Shown here in pieces: positions 1 to 7,803 of a stretch of 64,000 bases of DNA. Position 1 is the first letter of the stretch. Each line of letters begins with the position of its first letter. Made by a program: the position numbers and the translations under genes. The notes beneath the pieces are model-generated. The model was not told the origin of the DNA. It did no database searches and worked only from the letters and a program-made list of their open reading frames with translations. The stretch comes from Bacteroidales bacterium (lineage in GTDB: Bacteria; Bacteroidota; Bacteroidia; Bacteroidales; Rikenellaceae): positions 124,001 to 188,000 of the forward strand of contig CAJSYJ010000001.1 in NCBI GenBank assembly GCA_910574205.1, given 5' to 3'.

Positions 1-957
1 ATCCCGGGCGGCGCAACGGCACGACAGCCCAAGTTCGGCGACGACGGAAAATTCAAGATCATACAGTTTACCGATGCCCATGTCAGGGCGGACAAGCCTG
101 ACGAAATGGCCAAGACGATCGATCGGTTGGAGCGGACGATCGATGCCGAGGCGCCCGACATGATCGTATTTACGGGCGATGTGGTAACCGGGCGTCCGGC
201 CGCCAAGGCATGGCGCGCGATCCTCGACCCCGTCGCACGACGCAACATACCGTTCGTCGTCGTGCTGGGCAACCACGATCGCGAGCAGGATCTCAGAGAG
301 GAGCAGATAGCACAGCTCGTGACGGCATATCCCAATTCGCTCAACGCTGCTGAGGACGGACGTCTTTCCGATATCGCCGTGCCGATCATCTCGGGCGACT
401 CGGAGCGCACGGCAGCAGTCTTGTACTGCATCGATTCCAACGACTACTCCACTATCGAGGGGCTGAAAAAATACGGCTGGATACGATTCGAGCAGATCGA
501 ACATTACCGCCGCACCAGCCGCGAGTATACGCTCGCCAACGGAGGAAAGCCGCTGCCGTCGTATGCCTTTTTCCATATTCCATTGCCCGAGTATGCCGAG
601 GCGTGCACAGCTGATCCCAAGGCCGTTCGCGGCATCCGGCGCGAAGCGGAGTGCGCCCCGCCCATAAATACTGGAATGTTCGCCGCCATGAAGGAGTGCG
701 GCGACATCGTCGCGACATTCGTCGGCCACGACCACGACAATGACTACATCATACCCCACCACGGCATAGCCCTCGTCTACGGCCGCTATTCGGGCGACAA
801 CACCGTATACAACCACCTGCGCCGCGGCGTCCGCATAATCGAGCTGACCGAGGGGGAGCGCGACTTTACGACATGGATACGCCAGAGCAACGGAGAGAAG
901 ATCGACCATGTGCGTTTCGACGCCAGATCCTCGAAGCTGCGCGAAGCGAAAGAGTGA
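1..957 (+). CDS. Metallophosphoesterase (5' end missing)
   Basis: The reading frame is open from the first base, and the motif FTDAHV, the first metal-binding block of calcineurin-like phosphoesterases (D-x-H), lies upstream of the first ATG at 106. The true start is therefore outside the window. Further blocks are visible: GDVV, GNHD and, near the C-terminus, GHDHDND. This is the usual dinuclear-metal set, and similar proteins hydrolyse phosphomono- or diesters (often annotated as purple-acid-phosphatase-like in Bacteroidetes). The substrate cannot be inferred. A signal peptide, if any, would be in the missing part. The stop at 955-957 is followed by a 100-bp gap that holds the promoter of the next gene. 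Confidence 0.85.
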   Translation: MPGGATARQPKFGDDGKFKIIQFTDAHVRADKPDEMAKTIDRLERTIDAEAPDMIVFTGDVVTGRPAAKAWRAILDPVARRNIPFVVVLGNHDREQDLREEQIAQLVTAYPNSLNAAEDGRLSDIAVPIISGDSERTAAVLYCIDSNDYSTIEGLKKYGWIRFEQIEHYRRTSREYTLANGGKPLPSYAFFHIPLPEYAEACTADPKAVRGIRREAECAPPINTGMFAAMKECGDIVATFVGHDHDNDYIIPHHGIALVYGRYSGDNTVYNHLRRGVRIIELTEGERDFTTWIRQSNGEKIDHVRFDARSSKLREAKE

Positions 958-1020
958 CGGCATAGGGCAAATGCTCCGCCCCGCGGCTATTAATTTGCAA
1001 TCGTGGGCGGATAATCGCCG

Positions 1021-1036
1021 TAATTTTGTACTTTTG
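1021..1036 (+). promoter_or_regulatory. Two overlapping -7 boxes before the flavoprotein gene
   Basis: TAATTTTG (1021-1028) and TACTTTTG (1029-1036) both fit the Bacteroidetes -7 consensus TAnnTTTG, 22 bp or more ahead of the ATG at 1058. No well-spaced TTTG -33 box was found, so which one is used is open. Confidence 0.5.
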
Positions 1037-1057
1037 TGCAAAATTAAACGAAACATC

Positions 1058-2305
1058 ATGTACGACGCAATAGTCATAGGAGCGGGAGCGGCAGGTTTGA
1101 TGGCCGCAGCCGAGGCCGCACGCGCGGGACGCTCGGTGCTGCTTCTGGAAAAAATGGAGAAGGCCGGACGCAAAATCCGTATTACGGGCAAGGGACGATG
1201 CAATCTCACGAATGCACGCCCCGCCGAGGAGTTCATGGACCATGTCCGCGCCAACGCCGATTTTTTCAACGTGGCATTCTCCGAGTTCAACAACAGGGCT
1301 ACGATACGCTTTTTTGAGCGTCTCGGCGTAAAGCTCGACATCGAGCGCGGCGAGCGCGTCTTTCCCCACAGCGGCAAGGCGTGGGACATAGCCAACGCCC
1401 TGACGGAGTATTGCGAGGAGCATGGCGTCGAGATCATGTATCATACGCGAGTGACGGAGATACTGACGCTCGGCGGTCGCGTATACGGCGTCAAGTACAT
1501 CAACCGCCGCGGCTTCGAACGCAAGGAGGAGTGCGAAAACGTGATCGTCGCCACGGGCGGCGTCTCCTACCCCTCGACCGGTTCGACGGGCGACGGCTAC
1601 ACCTTCGCCGATGCTATGGGGCATACGATCGAGCCGGTGCGTCCGGCACTCACGCCGCTTCGCACGTCGCACCCTCAGAGAGAGTATCTCAACGGACTGC
1701 TGCTCAAAAACGTCGGTGCCAAACTATATGTCGACAACGAGCTCCGACAGGAGGAGTTCGGCGAGTTAGGATTCTCCGAGCGCGGCATCGAGGGCGCCGT
1801 GGCATTGCGGGTCAGCCGGGCGGCGGTCGACGCGCTTATCGATCAGAAACGCGTTAAGCTCGTCCTCGACCTCAAACCCGCACTCGATGCCGATACGCTG
1901 CGCGAACGCATCCGACGCGAAATGGCCGACATGCAGCCCGAAGAGTTCTTCGCCGAGCTGCTCCGCAAGCTCGTGCCGAAAAATCTCGTCGTGCCGCTGG
2001 CCAAGGAGGTCGATTTCCACTCGAAGAGCTACATAAGCAAACTGACCGACACGGAGATAGAGCGTCTGATAAAGATTCTCAAAGGCATGGTGTTCCCCAT
2101 AACGGACTATGCTCCGTTCGAGTATGCCGTCGTGACGGCAGGCGGCGTGAGCTGCGACGAAGTGAACCGATATACTATGGAGTCCGTGAAGGTCAAGGGG
2201 CTCTATTTCGCCGGCGAGGTGCTCGATATAGATGCCGACACGGGCGGCTACAATCTCCAAGTAGCATTCTCCACCGGACGTCTTGCCGGACAGTTGAAGA
2301 AATAA
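1058..2305 (+). CDS. NAD(P)/FAD-dependent oxidoreductase, HI0933/YhiN family
   Basis: The 415-residue protein begins with a dinucleotide-binding motif GAGAAGLMAAA (from about residue 8), followed by KAGRKIRITGKGRCNLTN, a signature of the HI0933-like flavoprotein family. Near the C-terminus GLYFAGEVLDIDADTGGYN is the second FAD-contact region. Family members are soluble flavoproteins of uncertain substrate. I chose the ATG at 1058 because it starts directly before the nucleotide-binding fold and lies just after good -7 boxes. An in-frame ATG at 908 would run through the end of the preceding gene. The next gene starts 8 bp after the stop, suggesting co-transcription. Confidence 0.9.
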   Translation: MYDAIVIGAGAAGLMAAAEAARAGRSVLLLEKMEKAGRKIRITGKGRCNLTNARPAEEFMDHVRANADFFNVAFSEFNNRATIRFFERLGVKLDIERGERVFPHSGKAWDIANALTEYCEEHGVEIMYHTRVTEILTLGGRVYGVKYINRRGFERKEECENVIVATGGVSYPSTGSTGDGYTFADAMGHTIEPVRPALTPLRTSHPQREYLNGLLLKNVGAKLYVDNELRQEEFGELGFSERGIEGAVALRVSRAAVDALIDQKRVKLVLDLKPALDADTLRERIRREMADMQPEEFFAELLRKLVPKNLVVPLAKEVDFHSKSYISKLTDTEIERLIKILKGMVFPITDYAPFEYAVVTAGGVSCDEVNRYTMESVKVKGLYFAGEVLDIDADTGGYNLQVAFSTGRLAGQLKK

Positions 2306-2313
2306 ACCTCCCG

Positions 2314-2835
2314 ATGATGAGACACGTGTCCGGAAAAACAATTTCGCGACGGCTCTACGGGCTGAAACAGATTCCGTCACGGATACGGCGCGCCCGCTAC
2401 TTTCGCGGTCACGGCGTACATTCGCCATACGTTTATGCTATCGTGCGCAAGGTGTTCATGCGCTCGACGCTGATCGGCGACGGCAGGGAGCTCTACGACG
2501 AGTTGTCGCAGCGCGGCATATCGCACCGTCGTGCCGTTCAGTTGCAGAATCTGTTCACTCATTGCGGCTATGCAGCATTTGGCATCGATTGTGTATCGGA
2601 GCCGGTCGATATGGCGATAGTCACGCTCGACGTGGCACCGGCCGATCTGACGGCTTATGCCGACGCCGCACGTCGCAGCGGATCGACGCTGTGCATAATG
2701 ACGCCCTACTACTCGGCCGAGCGCAGCCGTGCCTGCGCGGCGCTGGTCGCGAAGCATCCTTGCACGTCGGTCGACAATAGAGGCTATCTGTTGCTGTTCA
2801 ACAATCATCTGCCGCGGCAGAGATTTAAGTTATAA
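2314..2835 (+). CDS. Conserved hypothetical, methyltransferase-like remnant
   Basis: A 173-residue basic protein. The N-terminal segment RARYFRGHGVHSPYVY is the hallmark opening of a Bacteroidetes family usually annotated as class I SAM-dependent methyltransferases, and the C-terminal RQRFKL also resembles the end of that family. Between them the glycine-rich SAM-binding loop I would expect is not visible, and the protein is shorter than the usual 200-250 residues. It may be a degenerate or repurposed member. It sits 8 bp after the flavoprotein and 4 bp before the cobalamin adenosyltransferase, so the three probably form one transcript. The function is unknown. Confidence 0.65.
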   Translation: MMRHVSGKTISRRLYGLKQIPSRIRRARYFRGHGVHSPYVYAIVRKVFMRSTLIGDGRELYDELSQRGISHRRAVQLQNLFTHCGYAAFGIDCVSEPVDMAIVTLDVAPADLTAYADAARRSGSTLCIMTPYYSAERSRACAALVAKHPCTSVDNRGYLLLFNNHLPRQRFKL

Positions 2836-2839
2836 CGCT

Positions 2840-3388
2840 ATGAAGGTCTATACCAAAACAGGAGACGACGGCACCACGTCGCTCATCGGTGGCCAGCGGG
2901 TCGACAAATGCGACCTGCGCGTCGAGGCTTACGGCACCGTCGACGAGCTTACGGCATTCGCCGCCCTGCTTACCGACTGCTTCGCCGAGGAGCACCTCAC
3001 GGAGCCGGTAGGACAGTTGCGGCGTATCATATCGCAGCTGATGAATGTCGCGGCGCTTCTTGCCACGGGAGATTCGGCACGCGACAAGATCAAGCCTATC
3101 GACCCCATGCAGACGGCATGTCTGGAAGAGTGGATCGACACCATGCAGGCCACGCTGCCCCCGATAACCAAATTCACGATCCCGGGCGGCCATACGGCCG
3201 TTTCGCTGTGCCACGTATGCCGTACCGTCTGTCGCCGCGCCGAGCGCGCCGCACTGCGTGCCGACCGCCAATACGGCGTCGACCATTCGGCGCTGCAATA
3301 CCTCAATCGCCTCTCGGACTACTTCTATGTACTCGGCCGCAAGGCGGCTTCGGAGTGCCGCGCCGAGGAGACGTTATGGATACCATAG
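2840..3388 (+). CDS. Cob(I)alamin adenosyltransferase, PduO type
   Basis: The 182-residue protein starts MKVYTKTGDDGTTSLIGG, the classic N-terminal ATP-binding motif of PduO/MMAB-type ATP:cob(I)alamin adenosyltransferases. The later RRAERAALR helix and a final RLSDYFYVLGR segment are also family hallmarks. The enzyme transfers the adenosyl group of ATP to reduced cobalamin, supplying coenzyme B12 to cytoplasmic mutases. The ATG at 2840 is chosen because the motif begins at once. An upstream in-frame ATG at 2729 would overlap the preceding gene extensively. Likely the last gene of the operon starting at 1058. Confidence 0.95.
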   Translation: MKVYTKTGDDGTTSLIGGQRVDKCDLRVEAYGTVDELTAFAALLTDCFAEEHLTEPVGQLRRIISQLMNVAALLATGDSARDKIKPIDPMQTACLEEWIDTMQATLPPITKFTIPGGHTAVSLCHVCRTVCRRAERAALRADRQYGVDHSALQYLNRLSDYFYVLGRKAASECRAEETLWIP

Positions 3389-3415
3389 CGCCGATATGCC
3401 GTAATTATGGCATAA

Positions 3416-3448
3416 TTTGATTTGTTTATAATTTTTTTTATACATTTG
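3416..3448 (+). promoter_or_regulatory. Promoter of the DUF2795 gene
   Basis: TTTG at 3416-3419, a 21-nt spacer and TACATTTG at 3441-3448 match the Bacteroidetes housekeeping promoter. The region between is very AT-rich. Confidence 0.75.
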
Positions 3449-3501
3449 CACTTCGAAGAAACCGATATTTGCAGAAATAACGGAATTTTAAAATAGTTGA
3501 T

Positions 3502-3723
3502 ATGTATTGGACATTAGAGCTGGCATCGAAACTTGAAGATGCACCCTGGCCTGCCACCAAAGAGGAGTTGATAGACTATGCCGTTCGTTCGGGCGCTCCG
3601 TTGGAAGTTCTCGAAAACTTGCAGGAGATAGAAGACGAGGGCGACATATACGAATCGATCGAAGATATATGGCCCGACTATCCTTCGAAGGACGACTTCT
3701 TCTTCAACGAGGAGGAGTATTAA
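3502..3723 (+). CDS. DUF2795 domain small acidic protein
   Basis: A 73-residue acidic protein, MYWTLELASKLEDAPWPATKE at its start, matching the DUF2795 family common in Bacteroidetes. In that family a short helical domain contains the 'WPATKEELIDYA' pattern seen at residues 16-27. The C-terminus is rich in Asp, Glu and Phe. It has its own promoter and a strong terminator directly after, so it is a monocistronic unit. The biochemical role of the family is not established. No signal peptide or membrane segment is seen. Confidence 0.85.
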   Translation: MYWTLELASKLEDAPWPATKEELIDYAVRSGAPLEVLENLQEIEDEGDIYESIEDIWPDYPSKDDFFFNEEEY

Positions 3724-3750
3724 GCGATGATTTTTGCGCAACACCCTTAT

Positions 3751-3792
3751 AACAAACCGCCGGCAAATTATTTTGGCCGGCGGTTTTGTTTG
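3751..3792 (+). terminator. Terminator after DUF2795 gene
   Basis: The arms AACAAACCGCCGGC (3751-3764) and GCCGGCGG followed by TTTTGTTTG pair closely with a short AT-rich loop. The symmetrical tails could allow use from either side. The last TTTG (3789-3792) doubles as the -33 box of the next promoter. Confidence 0.85.
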
Positions 3793-3820
3793 TAATAGCC
3801 GATAATTAACCCTACCTTTA
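3789..3820 (+). promoter_or_regulatory. Promoter of the esterase gene
   Basis: TTTG (3789-3792), 20-nt spacer, TACCTTTA (3813-3820), one base off TAnnTTTG. It lies 24 bp ahead of the ATG at 3844. Confidence 0.6.
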
Positions 3821-3843
3821 CGGAAGATAACAGAAACTGCGTC

Positions 3844-4650
3844 ATGAAAAAACTTATCATCCTTTTCATCGTATCCCTTATCGCGACTCCGGCTTTTGCA
3901 CAGATCGAATACGTCACGGAGTACGACGTCCCCTACACCGGCAAGACGGACGACTACTCCCGCAGCCGGCTCAAACTCGATATTCATCATCCCCTCAGCG
4001 ACGAACGGCTGCCCGTGATAGTGTGGTTTCATGGCGGCGGTCTTACCGGCGGAGAGAAGCGAATCCCCGCCCAGCTCCTCAATCAGGGATATATAGTAAT
4101 CGCACCCAACTACCGGCTTATTCCGCAGGTCGGTGTAAACGAATGTATCGACGATGCGGCGGAGGCTGTGGCTTGGGCCTTCGACAATGCCGAAAAATAC
4201 GGAGGCGATCCCGAGCGGCTGTTCGTCAGCGGCCACTCTGCCGGAGGATTTCTTACCAGTATGGTCGGACTCGACAAAAGCCGGCTTGCCGGCTACGGCA
4301 AGGATGCAGACAGCATCGCCGGCCTTATCCCTTTCAGCGGTCAGGTCATAACCCACTTCTCCGACCGCAAGAGCAAGGGCATCGGCGAGCTGACCCCATA
4401 CGTCGACTCCAATGCTCCGCTGTTTCATGTACGCAAAGACGCACCGCCCTATATTATCGTCACGGGCGATGCCGAGCTCGAACTCTACGGACGCTACGAG
4501 GAGAACCTATATATGTGGCGAATGATGAAGCTCAACGGTCATCCCGACGTCAAGATATACAAACTCGACGGCTTCAACCACGGCCAGATGAGCCGCCCGG
4601 CACAGAAGATCCTCAAAGACGAGGTAGACAGACTCTCCGGCCGCAAGTAA
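3844..4650 (+). CDS. Secreted alpha/beta hydrolase (esterase-like)
   Basis: A 268-residue protein with a clear signal peptide (residues 1-19, cleavage after AFA), so probably periplasmic. It carries the oxyanion-hole motif HGGG at residues 63-66, the nucleophile elbow GHSAGG with Ser132, a probable acid in GDAELE (Asp209) and the catalytic His246 in FNHGQM. This layout fits the carboxylesterase/BD-FAE type of alpha/beta hydrolase, which often removes acetyl or feruloyl esters from polysaccharides or hydrolyses small esters. The exact substrate is not inferable, since no polysaccharide-utilisation genes adjoin. It stands alone between a terminator and tRNA-Ser. Confidence 0.88.
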   Translation: MKKLIILFIVSLIATPAFAQIEYVTEYDVPYTGKTDDYSRSRLKLDIHHPLSDERLPVIVWFHGGGLTGGEKRIPAQLLNQGYIVIAPNYRLIPQVGVNECIDDAAEAVAWAFDNAEKYGGDPERLFVSGHSAGGFLTSMVGLDKSRLAGYGKDADSIAGLIPFSGQVITHFSDRKSKGIGELTPYVDSNAPLFHVRKDAPPYIIVTGDAELELYGRYEENLYMWRMMKLNGHPDVKIYKLDGFNHGQMSRPAQKILKDEVDRLSGRK

Positions 4651-4894
4651 CGATGCGGTAAGTCGCAAGGCAACGCCACCCGAATTGCCGGAGTCTATCG
4701 ACCGTCCGCCGCCATAAGCATCGCTTATAAAGACGTATGAATAATAAGGATCGATTATGTCCGGATCCGGGCTACCGGACAAAAAGGCGGGCAGGTATAC
4801 TGAATTCCCTACCGTCGGAGTCGGCATTGACGGGCTAAGCCGAACCCACAGGTCGTATTACTGCGACGGGATTAAGCAAAACCTTTGATTTTTG
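4651..4894. other. Intergenic stretch without a recognisable gene
   Basis: I see no convincing coding region, RNA or terminator here. A minus-strand open frame crossing it also covers the end of the esterase gene and has no protein-like features. Confidence 0.6.
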
Positions 4895-4925
4895 TTTGTA
4901 TTTTTCAAAATTAGTGCTATATTTG
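4895..4925 (+). promoter_or_regulatory. Promoter of tRNA-Ser
   Basis: TTTG at 4895-4898, exactly 19 nt, then TATATTTG at 4918-4925. The tRNA begins 30 bp downstream. Confidence 0.8.
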
Positions 4926-4955
4926 CACCGCCATTCGTTAGAACGGCAATCGTTC

Positions 4956-5045
4956 GGAGGGTTGGGTGAGTGGCTTAAACCAGCAGTTTGCTAAACTGCC
5001 GATATCGTAAGGTATCCGCTGGTTCGAATCCAGTGCCCTCCGCCA
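4956..5045 (+). tRNA. tRNA-Ser(GCU)
   Basis: A full cloverleaf can be drawn: acceptor GGAGGGT (4956-4962) with GCCCTCC (5035-5041), discriminator G, and an encoded CCA at 5043-5045. The anticodon stem GCAGT/ACTGC frames the loop TTGCTAA with anticodon GCT at 4990-4992. A long variable arm (class II tRNA) confirms serine. The T-loop is GGTTCGAATCC. It reads AGC/AGU codons. Confidence 0.97.
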
Positions 5046-5050
5046 AATTA

Positions 5051-5082
5051 AAAAAGACTTTCGCCGAAGCGAAAGTCTTTTT
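5051..5082 (+). terminator. Terminator after tRNA-Ser
   Basis: A 14-bp stem, AAAAAGACTTTCGC (5051-5064) with GCGAAAGTCTTTTT (5069-5082), loop CGAA. The symmetrical A and T tracts would also allow activity from the minus strand. Confidence 0.9.
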
Positions 5083-5107
5083 CCGTAAAGAGTCATCTCA
5101 CGAAACC

Positions 5108-5848
5108 ATGTCAGTCAACTGGAACCCGTGGCACGGATGCCGCAAGATCAGCGAAGGGTGCCTCCACTGCTACGTCTATCGGCAGGATGCCCAATGGGGT
5201 GCCGACAGCAGCATGGCGCGGCGCACCTCGTCGTTCTATCTGCCGACGCGCCGCGACCGCACGGGACGCTTCAAGGTAGGCGGCGGACAAATGGTATATA
5301 CCTGCTTTACCTCCGACTTCCTGCTCGAAGAGGCCGACCCGTGGCGCGACGAGTGCTGGCAGATGATGTCGCTGCGTCGCGACTTGCAGTTCATGTTCTT
5401 TACCAAGCGTATCGCACGGCTGGCCGATCTGCTCCCCGCCGACTGGGGCGAGGGCTACGAGAATGTGACGATCGGCTGTACGGTCGAGAATCAGCGGCAG
5501 GCCGATCTGAGGCTGCCCGTATTCGCATCGCTGCCAATACGCCACAGGATAATCGTCGGCGCACCGCTGTTGTCGCATCTCGACATACGGCGCTGGCTCG
5601 ACGGCGGCATAGAAGAGGTAAGCATCGGCGGGGAGTCGGGCAGCGAAGCGAGAGCATGCCGTTACGAGTGGGTCGTCGATATCAGAAGGCAGTGCGTCGA
5701 GACCGGCACTCCGTTCCGCTTTCACCAGACCGGCGCCCGGTTGATAAAGGACGGCCGACTGTATCGCATCGCCCGCCAGTGGCAGCATTCGCAGGCGCGG
5801 AGTGCGGGTCTCGACTACGGCATCCCGCACGCTTACGAGTCGCGTTAG
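5108..5848 (+). CDS. DUF5131 (phage Gp37/Gp68-like) protein
   Basis: A 246-residue protein starting MSVNWNPWHGCRKISEGCLH. The pattern of Cys11, Cys18 and Cys21 followed by Tyr is the N-terminal signature of DUF5131, the phage Gp37/Gp68-like family. It looks like a radical-SAM or Fe-S cluster cysteine motif, although the chemistry is not proven. Other family marks are FFTKRIARL, the central GCTVENQ, and SIGGESG near residue 175. Members occur in phages and in bacterial chromosomes. It lies just after the tRNA-Ser terminator, a favoured integration site, but no integrase or repeated tRNA end is visible, and codon use matches the neighbours. Confidence 0.85.
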   Translation: MSVNWNPWHGCRKISEGCLHCYVYRQDAQWGADSSMARRTSSFYLPTRRDRTGRFKVGGGQMVYTCFTSDFLLEEADPWRDECWQMMSLRRDLQFMFFTKRIARLADLLPADWGEGYENVTIGCTVENQRQADLRLPVFASLPIRHRIIVGAPLLSHLDIRRWLDGGIEEVSIGGESGSEARACRYEWVVDIRRQCVETGTPFRFHQTGARLIKDGRLYRIARQWQHSQARSAGLDYGIPHAYESR

Positions 5849-5929
5849 CCATACGACAAAGGGACCGCCCGCCGTCGAACCTCGGTTCGAGCGTCGGAAC
5901 GATCCCCTGAAATTTTCCCGGAAGGGCTG

Positions 5930-6364
5930 CTATTTCGCCATCTTGACGAAGTTGCCGTCCTTGTCGAAATCGATCATCGTTCTGTCCGACAGACCGATCT
6001 TGTAACCGTCGCTGGTAGTCTCCCACATCGTGATGTTCTGCGAAGGATATTTGCCGGCGACATAGTTTCTTACCTTGCTCGGCAGAGCCGTAGCGGGGAT
6101 CGAACCGTTCTTCATGATGATCTGCGAGCAATCGCCCGAACCGCCTTCGAACGATACCTGATTACCGCTGTTGAAGTAAACGGTGTACTTGTCCCACGAT
6201 GACTGACGGTCCATCTCGACCGACTTGATCTTCTCATTGGGGAAATTCTTCTGTACGAACTCCTGCGAGTTCTTGGGAAGTTTGTCGAAGTCGACAGCCT
6301 GAGGAGCTGCGCTTACGGCGAAAGCCGTAGCCACGCATGCGATAAGCGTTAAAAATTTTTTCAT
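5930..6364 (-). CDS. Secreted PepSY-like domain protein
   Basis: A 144-residue protein with a signal peptide (about residues 1-19) and two repeats of a PepSY_like pattern. The first starts LPKNSQEFVQKNFP and the second LPSKVRNYVAGKYP. This fits the DUF2874/PepSY-like family abundant in Bacteroidetes, related in fold to small periplasmic inhibitor-like domains. The protein is probably periplasmic, and no catalytic residues are expected. It is transcribed away from the DUF5131 gene and towards it at its 3' end. I see no strong terminator in the 80 bp between them. Confidence 0.85.
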   Translation of the reverse strand: MKKFLTLIACVATAFAVSAAPQAVDFDKLPKNSQEFVQKNFPNEKIKSVEMDRQSSWDKYTVYFNSGNQVSFEGGSGDCSQIIMKNGSIPATALPSKVRNYVAGKYPSQNITMWETTSDGYKIGLSDRTMIDFDKDGNFVKMAK

Positions 6365-6442
6365 AACAATTTTTGTTTAGTAATTATTGGCATCTGTTTT
6401 TTTACAAACGGCATTCCATTGTGGATAGACGCGGCTCAAATG

Positions 6443-7654
6443 TTACAACGAAGGGCGGTCGAGGCGGAACACGTGTGCGGCGGCATCGACGCGGCCGATA
6501 ACCTTCTTGGCGAGTATGCGTGCCGCAATACGGCTGAAAGTTATGCCGTTGCCGCCGTACCCGAGTGCGAAGAGCATGTGGGGATCGCGCTCGGCAGCTC
6601 CGATCAGAGGCAGTCCGTCGCGCGTGGTGGAAAATGTTCCTGCCCATGCGAACTCGCGGCGGAACGGAATGTCGGGATACAGGCGGCGGAACTTGCGCTC
6701 CAAGACGGCAGCCTTTTCGGGCAAGAGCAGCCGGCGGCGCTCGCTGTCATTGGTGCGGACATCCTCGCCTCCGACGATGATGCGGTTGCCGTCGGTCCGT
6801 ATATAGAGGTAGGGATCGCGCATCTGCCATATCAGGCTGCGGCCGATCCATAATCTGCTCGGGTCGACCGGCTCCGAGGCGATAGCGAATGTAGTCGTAA
6901 GCTCCATAGGCCGGCCGTGGAGAAACTCGCCCGCCTCGAATCCCGACGCGATGACCAACCGCTTGCAGTCGATGCGGTAGCCCTCCGACGTAGTCAGCAC
7001 GTAACCGTCGTCCTGACGGCGGCGGCCGGTAATCTCGGTGTGGCTGTAAAGCCGCAGCGCCGAGCGTTCGATATCGTGGCGCAGCAATCCCGTCGCGGCC
7101 TTATAGGTATCGATCTGTGCCGAGACGGTATTGACCAGCGCACCGCGGGCATCGATGCGCATCTTGCGTTTGAGCTCATCGCTATCGAAATATACCACCG
7201 GCAGCGCATGCTTGCGCCTTATCTCGTATTCGCGCCGTATGGTATGCAGCGCCCGACGGCTGTCGGCATACTGCACGCTCGGCACTCTGAGAAATCCGCC
7301 GTCGACACCCGTCGACGCCAGCAGCTCTTCCAGATCGCCGATCGCTTCCAGACACGAGCGGTATGCCAGCACGGCATCCTTTTCGGGCATCATCTCCGCC
7401 ATGCGACACAGAGGTACGTCGATCTCGTATTGCAGCAATGCCGTGCTGGCGCTGCTGCTGCCCAGACCCGGCGTGCGTTTGTCGACCACGCAGCAGTCGA
7501 TGCCGTAACGCAGCATCTCGTGCGCAACCAATGCGCCCGTAATGCCGGCTCCGACGATCACTACGTCGACCGATAAATTCTCCTTCAACGGATTGAAATA
7601 ATCCCACAGTTTGTTCTTAACCGGCCAATAAGGCGTTCCGGTATATAATTCCAT
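6443..7654 (-). CDS. FAD-dependent oxidoreductase, D-amino-acid oxidase/DadA-like
   Basis: A 403-residue flavoprotein. After a 30-residue lead it has VVIVGAGITGALVA (GxGxxG at 35-40), then GSSSASTALLQYE, a segment typical of DAO-family oxidoreductases. The C-terminal part GLPLIGAAERDP and LGYGGNGITFS is the second FAD-contact region. DAO-family enzymes oxidise amines or amino acids (glycine oxidase, sarcosine oxidase, DadA), and the substrate is not defined here. I chose the ATG at 7654 because it precedes the conserved start MELYTGTPYW. An in-frame ATG further upstream adds an unrelated low-complexity lead. It is divergent from the TonB receptor gene. Confidence 0.88.
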   Translation of the reverse strand: MELYTGTPYWPVKNKLWDYFNPLKENLSVDVVIVGAGITGALVAHEMLRYGIDCCVVDKRTPGLGSSSASTALLQYEIDVPLCRMAEMMPEKDAVLAYRSCLEAIGDLEELLASTGVDGGFLRVPSVQYADSRRALHTIRREYEIRRKHALPVVYFDSDELKRKMRIDARGALVNTVSAQIDTYKAATGLLRHDIERSALRLYSHTEITGRRRQDDGYVLTTSEGYRIDCKRLVIASGFEAGEFLHGRPMELTTTFAIASEPVDPSRLWIGRSLIWQMRDPYLYIRTDGNRIIVGGEDVRTNDSERRRLLLPEKAAVLERKFRRLYPDIPFRREFAWAGTFSTTRDGLPLIGAAERDPHMLFALGYGGNGITFSRIAARILAKKVIGRVDAAAHVFRLDRPSL

Positions 7655-7791
7655 AGCGATTCGTTTTAGTTGTGTGTTATTGGCCTGCATTCGCAAAACG
7701 AATACCGAAATGCGGCATGCGTTATGCGCTGCATCGCCGCGTGCATCGAAAACTATTATAAATGAGGGCTGGCGCATTGTCGCCTATACCC

Positions 7792-7799
7792 TACTTTTG
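7792..7799 (+). promoter_or_regulatory. -7 box directly before the TonB receptor start
   Basis: TACTTTTG lies only 4 nt before the ATG at 7804. If it is used, the mRNA would be leaderless or nearly so. No good -33 box was found at 19-21 nt. Confidence 0.45.
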
Positions 7800-7803
7800 T
7801 CGC

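Noticed and set aside
4988..5107. Earlier in-frame ATG for the DUF5131 gene
   Set aside because: It lies within tRNA-Ser and the following terminator.
5046..6442. Integrated phage or genomic island after tRNA-Ser
   Set aside because: Only one phage-type gene, no integrase, no duplicated tRNA end and no composition shift.
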